From assembly GCF_006402735.1 (NCBI RefSeq), contig NZ_CP017174.1:3599001-3663000 (forward strand): DNA of 64,000 bases. Reading direction: 5' to 3'. Below, piece after piece: positions 28,466-36,780 of the stretch. Below the pieces are notes generated by a model. It was not told the DNA's origin. It was given only the letters and a program-made list of their open reading frames with translations, and ran no database searches. Made by a program: the position numbers and the translations under genes. The DNA comes from Myxococcus xanthus (GTDB lineage: Bacteria; Myxococcota; Myxococcia; Myxococcales; Myxococcaceae). How positions within the stretch are numbered: the first letter of the stretch is position 1; each line of letters begins with the position of its first letter.

Positions 28466-28975
28466 ATGAACGCGGCGGCAGCGAACTGGCAGACACTGGA
28501 AAACGTCGATGTGGAGTGCACCCACTGCGGCATCCGGATGACCCAGCAGCCGGGGACCCGGGTCCGCTACTTCCGGTGTTCCGGGTGCCACCGCTGGGTG
28601 TCCAGCGTGTACTCCGACGTCTTCCGGGCGGACGCGAAGGTGCGCACGCACCCCGTGAAGGACACCGGCGCCCAGGACGAGCAGTTCATCGAGGTCAAGG
28701 ACCGGCTGGACCGGTGGCTGTCCGCGCTGGAAGAGCAGGACCCGTACCGGCTGCTGGGTGTGTCGCCGCTGGACTCGGCCGACACGGTCCGCGCGCGCTA
28801 CCACGCGCTGGCCATGGAGCAGCACCCGGACCGCGGCGGCTCCGCTGAGAAGATGCGCGAGCTGAACGCGGCCTATGAGCGCATCCTCCGTCACCGCCAG
28901 CGCAAGCGTCAGGAGGCGCTGTCGGCCGGAACGCCCGTGGCCTCCGCGTCCGTCCTTCCCGCGCGCAGCAGGTAG
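28466..28975 (+). CDS. Zinc-ribbon plus J-domain protein
   Basis: 169 residues. A zinc ribbon with Cys18, Cys21, Cys38 and Cys41 (CTHCG, CSGCH) is followed by a linker and a C-terminal J domain (~90-150: DPYRLLGVSPLDSADTV, QHPDRGG, MRELNAAYERIL). The intact HPD predicts stimulation of a DnaK partner; the ribbon may bind client or nucleic acid. It lacks the Gly/Phe and substrate domains of DnaJ, so it is a class III J-protein. Its last 67 nt overlap the 3' end of the convergent SpoIIM-like gene. The start at 28466 is preceded by GGAG. Confidence 0.85.
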   Translation: MNAAAANWQTLENVDVECTHCGIRMTQQPGTRVRYFRCSGCHRWVSSVYSDVFRADAKVRTHPVKDTGAQDEQFIEVKDRLDRWLSALEEQDPYRLLGVSPLDSADTVRARYHALAMEQHPDRGGSAEKMRELNAAYERILRHRQRKRQEALSAGTPVASASVLPARSR

Positions 28976-29901
28976 GCCCAGAAGAGCGCCCCCAGGACCA
29001 GGCCTAGCCCCGCCTTCAGCCAGGTGGGGAACAAGTCCCCTGGGGAGACGTAGCCCTCCACCACGCCGATGAGGGCGAGGAAGGGCGCGCAGCCCAGCAC
29101 CAGCTTCACCGCTTCCCGTCCGCGCACCGCCAGCGCCTGTCCCCGGGGCAGCTCCCCCGGGTCGATGAGCGCCTGGCCCACCATCAGTCCCGCCCCGCCA
29201 GCGATGACCAGGATGGACAGCTCCACCGGGCCGTGCGCGGCGATGAAGTCCAGCAATCCCCCCAGCATGCCCTCGCGGGCGCACAGCGCGCTGATGGCGC
29301 CGATATGCACCCCGTTGTTCACCAGCAGGAACAGCGTGCCCAGGCCGCCGGTGAGGCCCAGGGCGAAGGTGACAATGGTGACGGTGAGGTTGTTGGTCGC
29401 GATGCTGGACGCCACCGAGTTGGGCGGCGCCACCGACAGGATGTCATCCGTCCACATGCGGCCCTGAGCCACGTAGTGGCGCACGCCGGAGGGCACCAGC
29501 AGCTCGGCGCCCCGGGGCTCCCACAGCACCACCAGGGCGCCCAGCAGGATGCCCAGGATGAACAGCACGGCGCTGGCGCCCACGAAGCCACGCTCGCGGC
29601 GCAAGGTGGCGGGGAACTCGCGGCGGAAGAACTCCCGCACCGCGGGCCAGCGCTCGCGCGGCGGCTGGTAGATGGACGCGTAGGCCTGGCCGCACAACTG
29701 GTTGAGGAAGCGGTGGACGTCCGTGCCTGCGTAGAAGGTCTGCGCGTGCGCCAGGTCGGCGGACGCGCGGCGGTACAGCGTGTCCAGCGTGCGCAGCTCG
29801 CCCAGCTTCAGCGTGCCGGAGCGCTGCTTCGCCAGCAGGGCCTGGAGCGCATCCCAGTCCGTGCGGCGTTGGGCCACGTAGGCGGGCAGGGGCGTGGCCA
29901 T
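28909..29901 (-). CDS. SpoIIM-like (stage II sporulation protein M family) membrane protein
   Basis: 330 residues. After a ~115-residue cytoplasmic helical region, about five membrane segments follow (GFVGASAVLFILGILLGALV; SILVIAGGAGLMVG; FLALIGVVEG). Between them NNLTVTIVTFALGLTGGLGT matches the SpoIIM/DUF95 family. In Bacillus SpoIIM acts in engulfment; in Gram-negatives the family commonly pairs with RDD proteins and its role is unknown. It follows the RDD gene with a 1-nt gap (TGAcATG), so they are co-translated. Confidence 0.88.
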   Translation of the reverse strand: MATPLPAYVAQRRTDWDALQALLAKQRSGTLKLGELRTLDTLYRRASADLAHAQTFYAGTDVHRFLNQLCGQAYASIYQPPRERWPAVREFFRREFPATLRRERGFVGASAVLFILGILLGALVVLWEPRGAELLVPSGVRHYVAQGRMWTDDILSVAPPNSVASSIATNNLTVTIVTFALGLTGGLGTLFLLVNNGVHIGAISALCAREGMLGGLLDFIAAHGPVELSILVIAGGAGLMVGQALIDPGELPRGQALAVRGREAVKLVLGCAPFLALIGVVEGYVSPGDLFPTWLKAGLGLVLGALFWAYLLRAGRTDAEATGVPADSAS

Positions 29902-29902
29902 G

Positions 29903-30667
29903 TCAGCGCTCTCCCTGGACGCGGGCGCGAAGGAAGGCCTCGGTGCTCTCCGCGGACGCCAGCACCGCCGCGCGTGCTTCCGCGTCGTCAGGCCCCACGC
30001 GCTCCACCAGCCGCGCGCCCAGCCGCTGCCGCACCTCCGGCGCCAGCCCCGGCGCGCGCGACAGGAAGGACAGCACCAACTCCACGTCCTCCGGAGACAG
30101 GGGCCGCGCGCCGGTGCCCTGTGGCAGTGGCACGGACGCGGCCGGAGCGGCGGTGTACTTGTCCAGGTCGATGCGCTCCTCGCGCACCAGCAGCGTGCCG
30201 GCCAGCAGGTCTCCCAGGCGCCGGTGCTGGCGGGTGAGCAGCATGCTGACGCAGGCGGCGGCGTACAGCATGGGCAGGAAGTCCACTGCGCGGCAGAGGT
30301 TGCGCACCGCGCTCTCGTAGACACCCACGGGCGAGCCGTCCGTCCGCACCACCCGGATGCCCAGCACGCGCTTGCCCACCGTCTGGCCGTGGAAGAAGAC
30401 CTCGCTCACCGTCCAGTACAGCCACTGCGTGGCGAAGACGCCCACCACCATCAGCGTCTGCCCCACGCCCGACAGCGCCTGGAAGACGCCGAGCACGTCC
30501 GACACCAGCAACGTGAAGGCGAAGTAGGCCACCAGCCAGAAGAAGAACAGCAGGCTCGCGTCCACCAACCACGCGAGGCAGCGGTAGCCGATGCCCGCGA
30601 TGGGAAGCGTGAGCGCCACGCGCTCGGGCGTGGCCACGTCGAGATGGGGTGTCGGAGCGGAGTGCAT
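29903..30667 (-). CDS. RDD family membrane protein
   Basis: 254 residues. The RDD domain has an Arg-Asp pair in the first helix (GYRCLAWLVDASLLFFFW), two further helices and the family signature GQTVGKRVLGIRVVRTDG. The C-terminal ~90 residues are soluble. RDD proteins have been linked to ion transport or membrane stress, but no specific substrate can be inferred. It forms a two-gene unit with the SpoIIM-like gene. The start at MHSAPTPHLD is tentative because no strong ribosome site is seen. Confidence 0.88.
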   Translation of the reverse strand: MHSAPTPHLDVATPERVALTLPIAGIGYRCLAWLVDASLLFFFWLVAYFAFTLLVSDVLGVFQALSGVGQTLMVVGVFATQWLYWTVSEVFFHGQTVGKRVLGIRVVRTDGSPVGVYESAVRNLCRAVDFLPMLYAAACVSMLLTRQHRRLGDLLAGTLLVREERIDLDKYTAAPAASVPLPQGTGARPLSPEDVELVLSFLSRAPGLAPEVRQRLGARLVERVGPDDAEARAAVLASAESTEAFLRARVQGER

Positions 30668-30765
30668 GCGGGGTAGGCAGCATACACGTCTGCCTTCCTC
30701 CCACGCCTCCATGTCGCACCCCCTTTTCTGCTTGGACTTGCGGGATTTTCAGGGCCCAGACGCAT

Positions 30766-30781
30766 GTGTCACGGTTGACAG
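30766..30781. promoter_or_regulatory. Half-conserved dyad upstream of fruA
   Basis: GTGTC-N6-GACAG (30766-30781). It resembles the GTGTC-N8-GACAC type sequence reported for MrpC, the CRP-family activator of fruA, but the spacer is 2 nt short. It may be a weaker second site. Confidence 0.3.
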
Positions 30782-30829
30782 TCCGCGCCGTGCGGGAGGG
30801 GGCTTTCATCAACTTGTGGACGCCCGGGC

Positions 30830-30847
30830 GTGTCCGGCTCCGGACAG
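30830..30847. promoter_or_regulatory. Candidate MrpC-type operator of fruA
   Basis: GTGTC-N8-GACAG (30830-30847), with a perfect inner palindrome TGTCCGGCTCCGGACA (30831-30846). It fits the reported MrpC consensus apart from the last base. If transcription starts near 30950, the site would sit around -110, close to the MrpC-protected region I recall for M. xanthus fruA. The match is to memory of the literature, not a search. Confidence 0.5.
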
Positions 30848-31001
30848 CGATGACGAACCAACGGATGAAACCCCTGTAACGGGCTCTGATTCATGCACAC
30901 TGGACACTCCCGTTAGGGCTGGTTCGCGTCTGCGCTTTCCCAGTGATAGGGTTTCTGCGTTGGACCATGAACCTGGGCCGAAGGAGGTGCGGCCCGCAGG
31001 G

Positions 31002-31175
31002 ATGTCAGGAGTAGCTGAAAGTCAAAAACAGTCAGGAGTCGAGTCGTACATCGGTAGGTCGACTCCGGAGTGGCTCAGCGGACGCGCTCGTTCTTCCCTG
31101 TCATGCAACCCACTGGCCCAGGTGGTACCGGAGCCGGCTGTGGTCAGTTGTCTGTTCATGCAGTTTTCGCCATGA
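31002..31175 (+). other. Possible upstream reading frame in the fruA leader
   Basis: ATG 31002 to TGA 31175 gives 57 residues beginning MSGVAESQKQSG. A perfect AAGGAGGT lies at 30981-30988, but 13-14 nt before the ATG, longer than ideal. It ends 18 nt before fruA. It resembles no known family and may be chance; it matters only if the fruA transcript starts upstream of 30980. Confidence 0.25.
31035..31066 (+). promoter_or_regulatory. Leader hairpin upstream of fruA
   Basis: GGAGTCGA (31035-31042) and TCGACTCC (31059-31066), an exact 8-bp inverted repeat with a 16-nt spacer, 128 nt before the fruA start. It may be a regulator site or an RNA stem. Confidence 0.35.
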
Positions 31176-31193
31176 CGGCTGGGGGGCCTTCGC

Positions 31194-31883
31194 ATGGCAA
31201 CCAATCAAGCAGCGATTCGTGTATCGATTCTCGAAGGACCGTGGGCGGCCTGGCAGGGCCTGGCCGACGGGCTCCGTGGTGAAGGCGTGCAGGTCTCCTC
31301 GGTGACGAGGGACGTGCGCCTGTTCCTCGACAGCCTGGGGACAGACCCGCCGCAGGTCGCGGTGATGGACGTGGAGGGTGACAGCGAGGCCGCCGTGGGC
31401 TGCTCCGTCACGGAAGGCATCAATCTCCTGCGGGAGGCGCGCAAGCGCCGGCTGGAGGTGCGGATGCTGCTGCTCTCCGCGGTGAGCACACCGGAAATCA
31501 TCTCGCAGTGCTTCGACGAGGGTGCCTCCGGCTACCTGTTCCGCGCGGGCCTGGGCACGACGGCGGTGGCGTCCGCCATCAACTCCCTGGTTCGAGGCGA
31601 GCGGCTGTTCCCGGTGCAGCTCCTGAGGAACGACTTCGAGCATCCACCGGTGACGTCACCCACCGCGAGCGTGCTGCTGGCGCTCACGCAACGCGAGCGC
31701 GAGGTGCTGGCGTATGTCGCGGGCGGCGCGGACAACCTGAAGATTGCCGCGCACCTGCAAATCGCCGAGCGCACCGTGAAGTCCCACGTCACGCAGCTCT
31801 ACCGGAAGCTGGGCGCGGAGAACCGCACGCAGTTGGCGCTGAGGGCGTGCCACCTGGGCGTCCGGCCGCCGCCGGACCTCTAG
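31194..31883 (+). CDS. fruA: FruA-type developmental response regulator (NarL/FixJ family)
   Basis: 229 residues, the length of M. xanthus FruA. The receiver-like domain (~1-130) has Asp59 in AVMDVEGDS, the proposed phosphorylation site of FruA. It is atypical: the N-terminal acidic pair is replaced (VSILEGP, Glu14-Gly15) and the switch Lys by Arg117 (GYLFRAG). The C-terminal LuxR-type helix-turn-helix (~163-225) has LTQREREVLAYVAGG and TVKSHVTQLYRKLG. FruA binds developmental promoters, often with MrpC, and is essential for aggregation and sporulation in M. xanthus. GGGGGG lies 7 nt before the ATG. The long upstream region suggests complex regulation. It converges with the MbtH gene. Confidence 0.93.
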   Translation: MATNQAAIRVSILEGPWAAWQGLADGLRGEGVQVSSVTRDVRLFLDSLGTDPPQVAVMDVEGDSEAAVGCSVTEGINLLREARKRRLEVRMLLLSAVSTPEIISQCFDEGASGYLFRAGLGTTAVASAINSLVRGERLFPVQLLRNDFEHPPVTSPTASVLLALTQREREVLAYVAGGADNLKIAAHLQIAERTVKSHVTQLYRKLGAENRTQLALRACHLGVRPPPDL

Positions 31884-31908
31884 GCGTCGCTGTCGTTCCG
31901 CTCATGCA

Positions 31909-31958
31909 GCACGCCCCCCGGACCTTGGCGCCGTTGCCAGGGGTCGCGAGGGGCGTGC
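31909..31958. terminator. Bidirectional terminator-like structure between fruA and the MbtH gene
   Basis: GCACGCCCC (31909-31917) pairs exactly with GGGGCGTGC (31950-31958). The enclosed loop forms a second stem, CCTTGGC with GCCAGGG. It lies between convergent genes; no T tract is present on either side. Confidence 0.45.
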
Positions 31959-31976
31959 GCACGGACGGTGCCGTGA

Positions 31977-32192
31977 CTACGACTTCAGCTCTTCCATCTT
32001 CTTGCGGAGGCTCAGCGGACGCATGTCCGTCCAGACCTCCTTGATGTACTCCAGGCACTCGGCCTTGAGGCCCTGCTTGCCTGCATCCTTCCAGCCGAGC
32101 GCGTTCTCGCGGTCGGCCGGCCAGATGGAGTACTGCTCCTCGTGGTTCACCACGACCTTGTAGACGGTCGTGTCCTCTCGCTCATCCGCCAT
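31977..32192 (-). CDS. Orphan MbtH-like protein
   Basis: 71 residues, exactly family size. Conserved positions include [35 protein letters not shown], with the three signature tryptophans. MbtH proteins bind adenylation domains of non-ribosomal peptide synthetases and are needed for folding or activity. No synthetase lies in the window, so it must act in trans; in M. xanthus a single orphan MbtH at this position was reported to bind several synthetases (memory). AGGAGA 8 nt upstream fixes the start. It converges with fruA and is divergent from the DUF4105-like gene. Confidence 0.96.
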   Translation of the reverse strand: MADEREDTTVYKVVVNHEEQYSIWPADRENALGWKDAGKQGLKAECLEYIKEVWTDMRPLSLRKKMEELKS

Positions 32193-32289
32193 GGATATCT
32201 CTCCTGGAACGGGGCGTATTCTGGCCACAATCCAGGAAAAGGGGTCAAGACACGGAAGGCGTGGGTGCGGTCGGCGTCTGAAGCCCGCA

Positions 32290-32295
32290 TATACT
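32290..32295 (+). promoter_or_regulatory. -10 element of the DUF4105-like gene
   Basis: TATACT, the best -10 match in the window, 8 nt before the ATG, with no clear -35 and no ribosome site. It predicts a leaderless or nearly leaderless transcript. Confidence 0.35.
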
Positions 32296-32303
32296 CGCCT
32301 GCC

Positions 32304-33314
32304 ATGCAAAGTGTCTTCCGTGTCATCACCGCGCTCCTCCTCGCGCTGGGCGTCACCTGGGCGGCGCTGGCCCTGGCGCTGACGGGGGCGGGCCCCGAGG
32401 GCGCGCATGGGGGCCGAGCGCTGGGGGCCGTGCTGCTCGCGGCGGGCGCGGTGGTGGCCTGGCGGCGCCATTCCCAACGGGCCGCCCTGTCCGTCATCGG
32501 CGCCGGGTGTGTGGCCATCTGGGGGTGGACCCAGACGGTACGGCCCGCGACGCAGGCGGACTGGGCGCCGGACCTGACGCGCTCCGCCCGGGCGGTGGTG
32601 GAGGGCCCCCATGTGACGTTGCATGACGTGCGTGACTTCCGCTACCGCACCACGTCGGATTGGGATGCGTCGTGGTACTCGGCCACGTACGACACGCGTG
32701 AGCTCACGGGCGCGTGGTTCATCGTGGAGCCCTTCTCCGGCGTCTGGGGCGCGGCCCACACCATGGTGAGCTTCGGCTTCGCGGATGGGCGCTACCTCGT
32801 CTTCTCCGTGGAGGTCCGCCGCGAGAAGGGGGAGACGTTCTCCGCGCTGGGCGGCCTGTTCCGCCAGTTCGAGCTCACCTATGTCGTGGGGGACGAGCGG
32901 GACCTGGTGCAGCTGCGCTCCAACCACCGCAAGGACGACGTCTACCTCTACCCGGTGGATGCGTCGAAGGAGCGCATCACCCGCTTCTTCCTCGACATGG
33001 TGGCGCGGATGAACGCGCTGCACGAGAAGCCGGAGTTCTACGACACGCTCACCAACAACTGCACCACCAACCTGGTGCGGCACCTGGAGAAGGTGAGCCA
33101 GAGTCAGGTGCCCTACGACCACCGCACCTTGCTGCCGGCGTTCTCGGACGCCCTGGCGTATGAGCTGGAGCTCATCGACCGGGACGCGCCGCTGGAGCAG
33201 GTGCGCGAGCGCTACCACATCAACGCACGCGCGCAGGCGGCGGACGGGCGCCCGGACTTCTCGCGGCGCATCCGCGAGCCGCTGGCCGCCTCCACCGCCG
33301 GCACCGTGCCGTGA
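32304..33314 (+). CDS. DUF4105/Lnb-N-like membrane protein
   Basis: 336 residues. Two N-terminal membrane segments ([35 protein letters not shown]) and a third short hydrophobic stretch precede a soluble domain. That domain fits DUF4105 (Lnb N-terminal periplasmic domain): His152 in [14 protein letters not shown] and Cys253 in TNNCTTNLV form the expected permuted papain-like dyad. Likely a periplasm-facing hydrolase or acyltransferase; substrate unknown. Gene start from a near-consensus -10 just upstream and the membrane segment. Confidence 0.8.
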   Translation: MQSVFRVITALLLALGVTWAALALALTGAGPEGAHGGRALGAVLLAAGAVVAWRRHSQRAALSVIGAGCVAIWGWTQTVRPATQADWAPDLTRSARAVVEGPHVTLHDVRDFRYRTTSDWDASWYSATYDTRELTGAWFIVEPFSGVWGAAHTMVSFGFADGRYLVFSVEVRREKGETFSALGGLFRQFELTYVVGDERDLVQLRSNHRKDDVYLYPVDASKERITRFFLDMVARMNALHEKPEFYDTLTNNCTTNLVRHLEKVSQSQVPYDHRTLLPAFSDALAYELELIDRDAPLEQVRERYHINARAQAADGRPDFSRRIREPLAASTAGTVP

Positions 33315-33315
33315 C

Positions 33316-33343
33316 ACGCCAGGCCCCTTACGGGGTGTGGCGT
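33316..33343. terminator. Convergent hairpin terminator
   Basis: ACGCCA (33316-33321) pairs with TGGCGT (33338-33343); an inner CCCC/GGGG closes a TTAC loop after a GG/TG internal mismatch. It sits just after the DUF4105-like stop and overlaps the last codons of the leftward gene. Confidence 0.45.
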
Positions 33344-34047
33344 GCCTTCAGGTGCTTGTCGTAGTGCTGTTGCAGCGCGACGAAGTAACCGCGCTCCTCC
33401 CAGAGCGCGGCGATGAGGCGCTCCGTCAAGGTCTTCACCTCGGCGCTCTCGCCCGGCTCGGGCGTCCGGGGGCCGAGGGCGTCGGAGCTGAAGAAGGCGC
33501 GAGTGGCCTCGGCCATGAGCAGGCGGCTGCCCGCGAAGAGCCGGCGCAGGGCCTGATTGACGGGGCGCGGGTCCAACTCCGCGCAGGCGGCGACGATGGC
33601 GTCGTGAATCTTCCAGGGCAGCGGGCCCTCCATGTCCTCGGGCCTCAGGTCGCCACGGTCCAGGGCATGGTTGAGCAGATAGCCGTGATGCAGCGCTGAT
33701 GACGCCACGTCCACGCAGTCCTTCACCCACAAGACGAAGAAGAACTTGCGGAACACCTTGCGCACCGGGAAGAGCGCCAGGCCCTTCATGTAGCTCATCA
33801 GTCGGCCGCCCGCCGTCCGGCCAATGTGTGAGCCGGCGAGGACCTCCACCGCCCGGGCCGGCCTGGGGAGGCCGTGCTCGGAGAGGATGGTGAGGACCAT
33901 GCTCTCGCGGGCCTGCCGGAGCGCGTAGTCGTCCAGGAAGGGGACAGGGATGAGCGGCGTCAGGCCGGACACGACGGCGAGAAAGGCCACGCGGCCCAAT
34001 ACGGGGGGCAGCTCGTTCTCGGAAGGACGGGGCTTCGGCTCGGTCAT
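33328..34047 (-). CDS. Conserved hypothetical protein (239 aa)
   Basis: I do not recognise a family. The protein starts [19 protein letters not shown], has a weak hydrophobic stretch ([26 protein letters not shown]) and a second near 105 ([21 protein letters not shown]), then soluble helices. Codon usage is that of a genuine gene. It may be a peripheral membrane protein. It lies 89 bp downstream of the ketopantoate reductase-like gene on the same strand, with a hairpin in the gap. Confidence 0.7.
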   Translation of the reverse strand: MTEPKPRPSENELPPVLGRVAFLAVVSGLTPLIPVPFLDDYALRQARESMVLTILSEHGLPRPARAVEVLAGSHIGRTAGGRLMSYMKGLALFPVRKVFRKFFFVLWVKDCVDVASSALHHGYLLNHALDRGDLRPEDMEGPLPWKIHDAIVAACAELDPRPVNQALRRLFAGSRLLMAEATRAFFSSDALGPRTPEPGESAEVKTLTERLIAALWEERGYFVALQQHYDKHLKARHTP

Positions 34048-34067
34048 ATGACGTTCATATGCCCATC

Positions 34068-34090
34068 GGGCCCGGCGATTGCGCGGGCCC
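34068..34090. terminator. Hairpin between the reductase and hypothetical genes
   Basis: GGGCCCG (34068-34074) and CGGGCCC (34084-34090), an exact 7-bp stem with a 9-nt loop. No T tract. It may separate the two leftward transcripts. Confidence 0.35.
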
Positions 34091-34136
34091 TGAAGGCGGG
34101 AACGGTGTTGGCTGGCCTCCAGCCGGGCGTCGTGGC

Positions 34137-35093
34137 TCAGGCCTTTCGTTCACCCTGGGCGTGCGGCATCAGCAGCACATAGAGGGTGCTCATTACCGGC
34201 GTGGGGACGCCCCGCGCGCGGCCCCGGCGCACCACCGAGCCCTGGAGGTATTCGACCTCCAGCGGCTTGCCGTTCTCCAGGTCGCCCAGCATGGACGGGC
34301 GCATGTGGGCGGGCAGCCCGTCCATGTACTGCACCAGGGCGTCCGGCGTGCGCGTGGTGGTGACGCCCTCCGCGGCGGCGACGCTGAGCACCTCGGCGGC
34401 AGCCTGCCGGAACACCTCGCGGAAGGCTGGATTGTCCCGGAGGGCGCCCACGGGCAGCCGGGACGCGGTGCTGAACGCGGACATGCAGGCGAGGAAGGAC
34501 AGCTTGTCCCAGAGCGCTCCGCGCGCATCCGCCACGGCCTCCACGGTGACGCCCGCGCCGGCCAGCGCGTCCCGCAGGGACTGTGCCCGGTCGGAGATGC
34601 GCGAGGTGTCACCGAACACTTCTCCGAGCACGATTCGGTGGTTCGTTCCGGTCTGGGTGATGACGCCGGGCTCGCTGATGGCGGTGGAGATGTACGTGGT
34701 GCCGCCCAGGACGGCGGCTTCGCCCACGGCGGCGGCCACTTCGGAGGGGATGTCCACGCCGTTCTGCAAGGTGAGCACGAAGGGCGCCGTTTCGCCCGGC
34801 GCCGGTGCGCCTCGCGCGGAGAGCAACGTCTTCACCGCGGGGAGCACGGAAGCGACGTCGTAGTTCTTCACCGCGAGGACCACGACGTCCACGGGGCCGA
34901 AGCGCTGGACGTCATCGTCGGCCTTGACCGCGACGGTGAAGTCTCCTTCGGCGCCGTGGATGGTGAGCCCGTGTTCCTGCATGGCGCGCAGGTGCGCTCC
35001 GCGCGCGAGGAACGTCACGTCATGCCCGGCGCGGACCAGCTTCGCGCCGAAGAAACCACCGACGCCTCCAGAGCCCAAGATGGCGAATCGCAT
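34137..35093 (-). CDS. 2-dehydropantoate 2-reductase (ApbA/PanE family)
   Basis: 318 residues. The N-terminal Rossmann motif is AILGSGGVGGFFGAKL; ILGxGGVGG is typical of PanE. VVLAVKNYD and LTLQNGVD are family segments, and the C-terminal domain has WDKLSFLACMSAFST with the conserved Lys. The enzyme reduces ketopantoate to pantoate with NADPH in coenzyme A synthesis. Genomes often encode several homologues, so I do not assign panE outright. The start is the ATG at 35093 directly before the nucleotide-binding strand. No operon partner is evident. Confidence 0.88.
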   Translation of the reverse strand: MRFAILGSGGVGGFFGAKLVRAGHDVTFLARGAHLRAMQEHGLTIHGAEGDFTVAVKADDDVQRFGPVDVVVLAVKNYDVASVLPAVKTLLSARGAPAPGETAPFVLTLQNGVDIPSEVAAAVGEAAVLGGTTYISTAISEPGVITQTGTNHRIVLGEVFGDTSRISDRAQSLRDALAGAGVTVEAVADARGALWDKLSFLACMSAFSTASRLPVGALRDNPAFREVFRQAAAEVLSVAAAEGVTTTRTPDALVQYMDGLPAHMRPSMLGDLENGKPLEVEYLQGSVVRRGRARGVPTPVMSTLYVLLMPHAQGERKA

Positions 35094-35245
35094 GGCGCGG
35101 AAGATAACCGCACATCCCCAGCGGGGCAGGGTTGAATCACGCGCTCGCACTCCGCGAATCAGCGAGCAAGACAGCTGTGTTGGAGCACAGTCGCACGACG
35201 AGGCGGCCGTCTGGCGCCGCCACGTTGTGACGACTTCAACGGCAC

Positions 35246-36568
35246 TCAGCGCGTCAGCGACACAGTGACCTTCGGCTCCTCGGGAGGCGGGTGCCACGCC
35301 AGGGGGCTGGGAGGCGGCGCGGCCTCTCGGACGAGCGGGCGGTGCCTCGCGATGAACGCCGCCGTGCTCTCCGGGCTGGCACATGCGGAGAGGATGAGCT
35401 CGGGCGTCACGAAGGCGGTGGCGATGGCGTCCGCGACCCGGGCGTCCTTGCTGCCAGCGGCCAGCAGGTCGATGACGTGCGGAGGCGGCGGCTGCAACAG
35501 CGCGTTGGTCCAATGCGTTGCCGGCGCGGTGGCGGCCCACGAGCCCGCTTCGGCCTGCCGACAGAAGACCTCGTCGAAGGGACGGTTCTCCGCCAGCGCG
35601 GTGACGATGTGCTCCGCCAGCGCGAAGGCGGAAGCAGACCCCGCGTTGGCGCCCTGACCCGCGACGGGGTCATTCGTCACGTGCGTGTCGCCCACCGCCA
35701 TGACGAAGCGGCCACCCGAAAGAGGCGCCCAGCCCTGGCGCACCGTCGGCGTGAAGGAACCTTGCAGGTAGTCCATGGGACCTCGCACGCCGAAGCTCGA
35801 CGGATCCACGCGCTCGTAGGTGGTGGGTGCGAAGCGGCGCAGGAAGTCCATCAGCATCGCCTCGAAGGCGCGCGGGTCTTCGTCGTAGCGCTGCGTGCTG
35901 AGCCGTGACAGCTCACTGCCGGGCAGCGCCTCGATGAGCACGCTGGGCACGCGCCCGTTCGCGGTGACGACCTGAGACTCGAAGATTTCGCCCTGACCGG
36001 GAATCAGGTTGGCATTCATCCCAATCGGCTCCTGCATGCGCACGCCCTTGAGCAGCGCGGCGAAGAGCATGCGCGGCGGCTGCGTGTGCGGCGACAGCTC
36101 GGGCACGCGGGGGAACAGGCGCGTCAGGCCATTGCGCCCGGTGGCGACCACCATCAGCGCGTGTTGCCGCGCCAGGCGCTCCAGTACGTCGACGTCCACG
36201 GGAAGCACCTCCAGCTTGCCGCCGCGCGCGACGAAGTCCTCCGCGAGGCGCGGCTGGTACTGCCGGTAGTCCACGAAGATGGAGGGGGAATCCAGGCGGC
36301 CCCGGAGGCTGAATGGGTGGGGCCCGCCGTTCACATGGATGCCGATATAGAACATGTCGGCGTTGGGGCCGCTCCAGTGGTCCACGCCCAGGACGCGCTC
36401 ACGCATGCGCGTGGGGGCATGGTGCGCCACCGTGTTGAGCAGACGGGAATCCCGTAGCCTGCTCGGCTCCTGCTCCGTGTAGATCGTCACGGGCACACCG
36501 TGGGACAGCAGCTTCAGACCCAGGTGAAGTCCCGCGGTGCCGGCGCCAACAATTCCAATGCGCTCCAT
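35246..36568 (-). CDS. FAD-dependent monooxygenase, styrene monooxygenase StyA-like
   Basis: 440 residues. The FAD motif is GIVGAGTAGLHLGLKL at the start, and the second nucleotide site is in MAVGDTHVTNDPVAGQGAN. The layout and the segment HHAPTRMRERVLGVDHW match the StyA/indole monooxygenase group, which epoxidises vinyl-aromatics or indole using FADH2 from a separate reductase (StyB). No reductase gene is adjacent. The natural substrate is unknown. GGAGGA 7 nt upstream fixes the start. It is divergent from the macro/TIR-like gene with a 212-bp gap. Confidence 0.82.
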   Translation of the reverse strand: MERIGIVGAGTAGLHLGLKLLSHGVPVTIYTEQEPSRLRDSRLLNTVAHHAPTRMRERVLGVDHWSGPNADMFYIGIHVNGGPHPFSLRGRLDSPSIFVDYRQYQPRLAEDFVARGGKLEVLPVDVDVLERLARQHALMVVATGRNGLTRLFPRVPELSPHTQPPRMLFAALLKGVRMQEPIGMNANLIPGQGEIFESQVVTANGRVPSVLIEALPGSELSRLSTQRYDEDPRAFEAMLMDFLRRFAPTTYERVDPSSFGVRGPMDYLQGSFTPTVRQGWAPLSGGRFVMAVGDTHVTNDPVAGQGANAGSASAFALAEHIVTALAENRPFDEVFCRQAEAGSWAATAPATHWTNALLQPPPPHVIDLLAAGSKDARVADAIATAFVTPELILSACASPESTAAFIARHRPLVREAAPPPSPLAWHPPPEEPKVTVSLTR

Positions 36569-36780
36569 ATGACTCTCCTCCGTGTCCCCTGCCGTCATGG
36601 CTGTGTCGGGATGGACCCCCCAAGGGCCAGGGGCGTTCCTTAACACAACACAAACGGAGATCTTCAGACAGGACGTACTTGATAGCCGAGAAAAAGAGAG
36701 GCGCATTGCGTCATGCCTTGATGGGCAGACGTAGACGTCGGGTTGGGAACAGCAGGCGCAAGGCTTTACAGTGGGACGCA

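Larger units (their letters stand above)
30668..31193. other. Long upstream region of fruA
   Basis: 526 bp between the RDD gene (leftward) and fruA (rightward). No protein family is recognised. It contains two dyads resembling MrpC sites, a 9-bp direct repeat GTCAGGAGT (31004-31012, 31031-31039), an 8-bp hairpin in the leader and a possible 57-codon upstream reading frame. A -10-like GATAGG lies near 30945-30950. Confidence 0.6.

Noticed and set aside
30591..31175. 194-codon rightward frame across the RDD gene start and fruA upstream region
   Set aside because: Its 5' third is antisense to the RDD gene and no family is matched; only the last 57 codons are kept as a doubtful leader frame.
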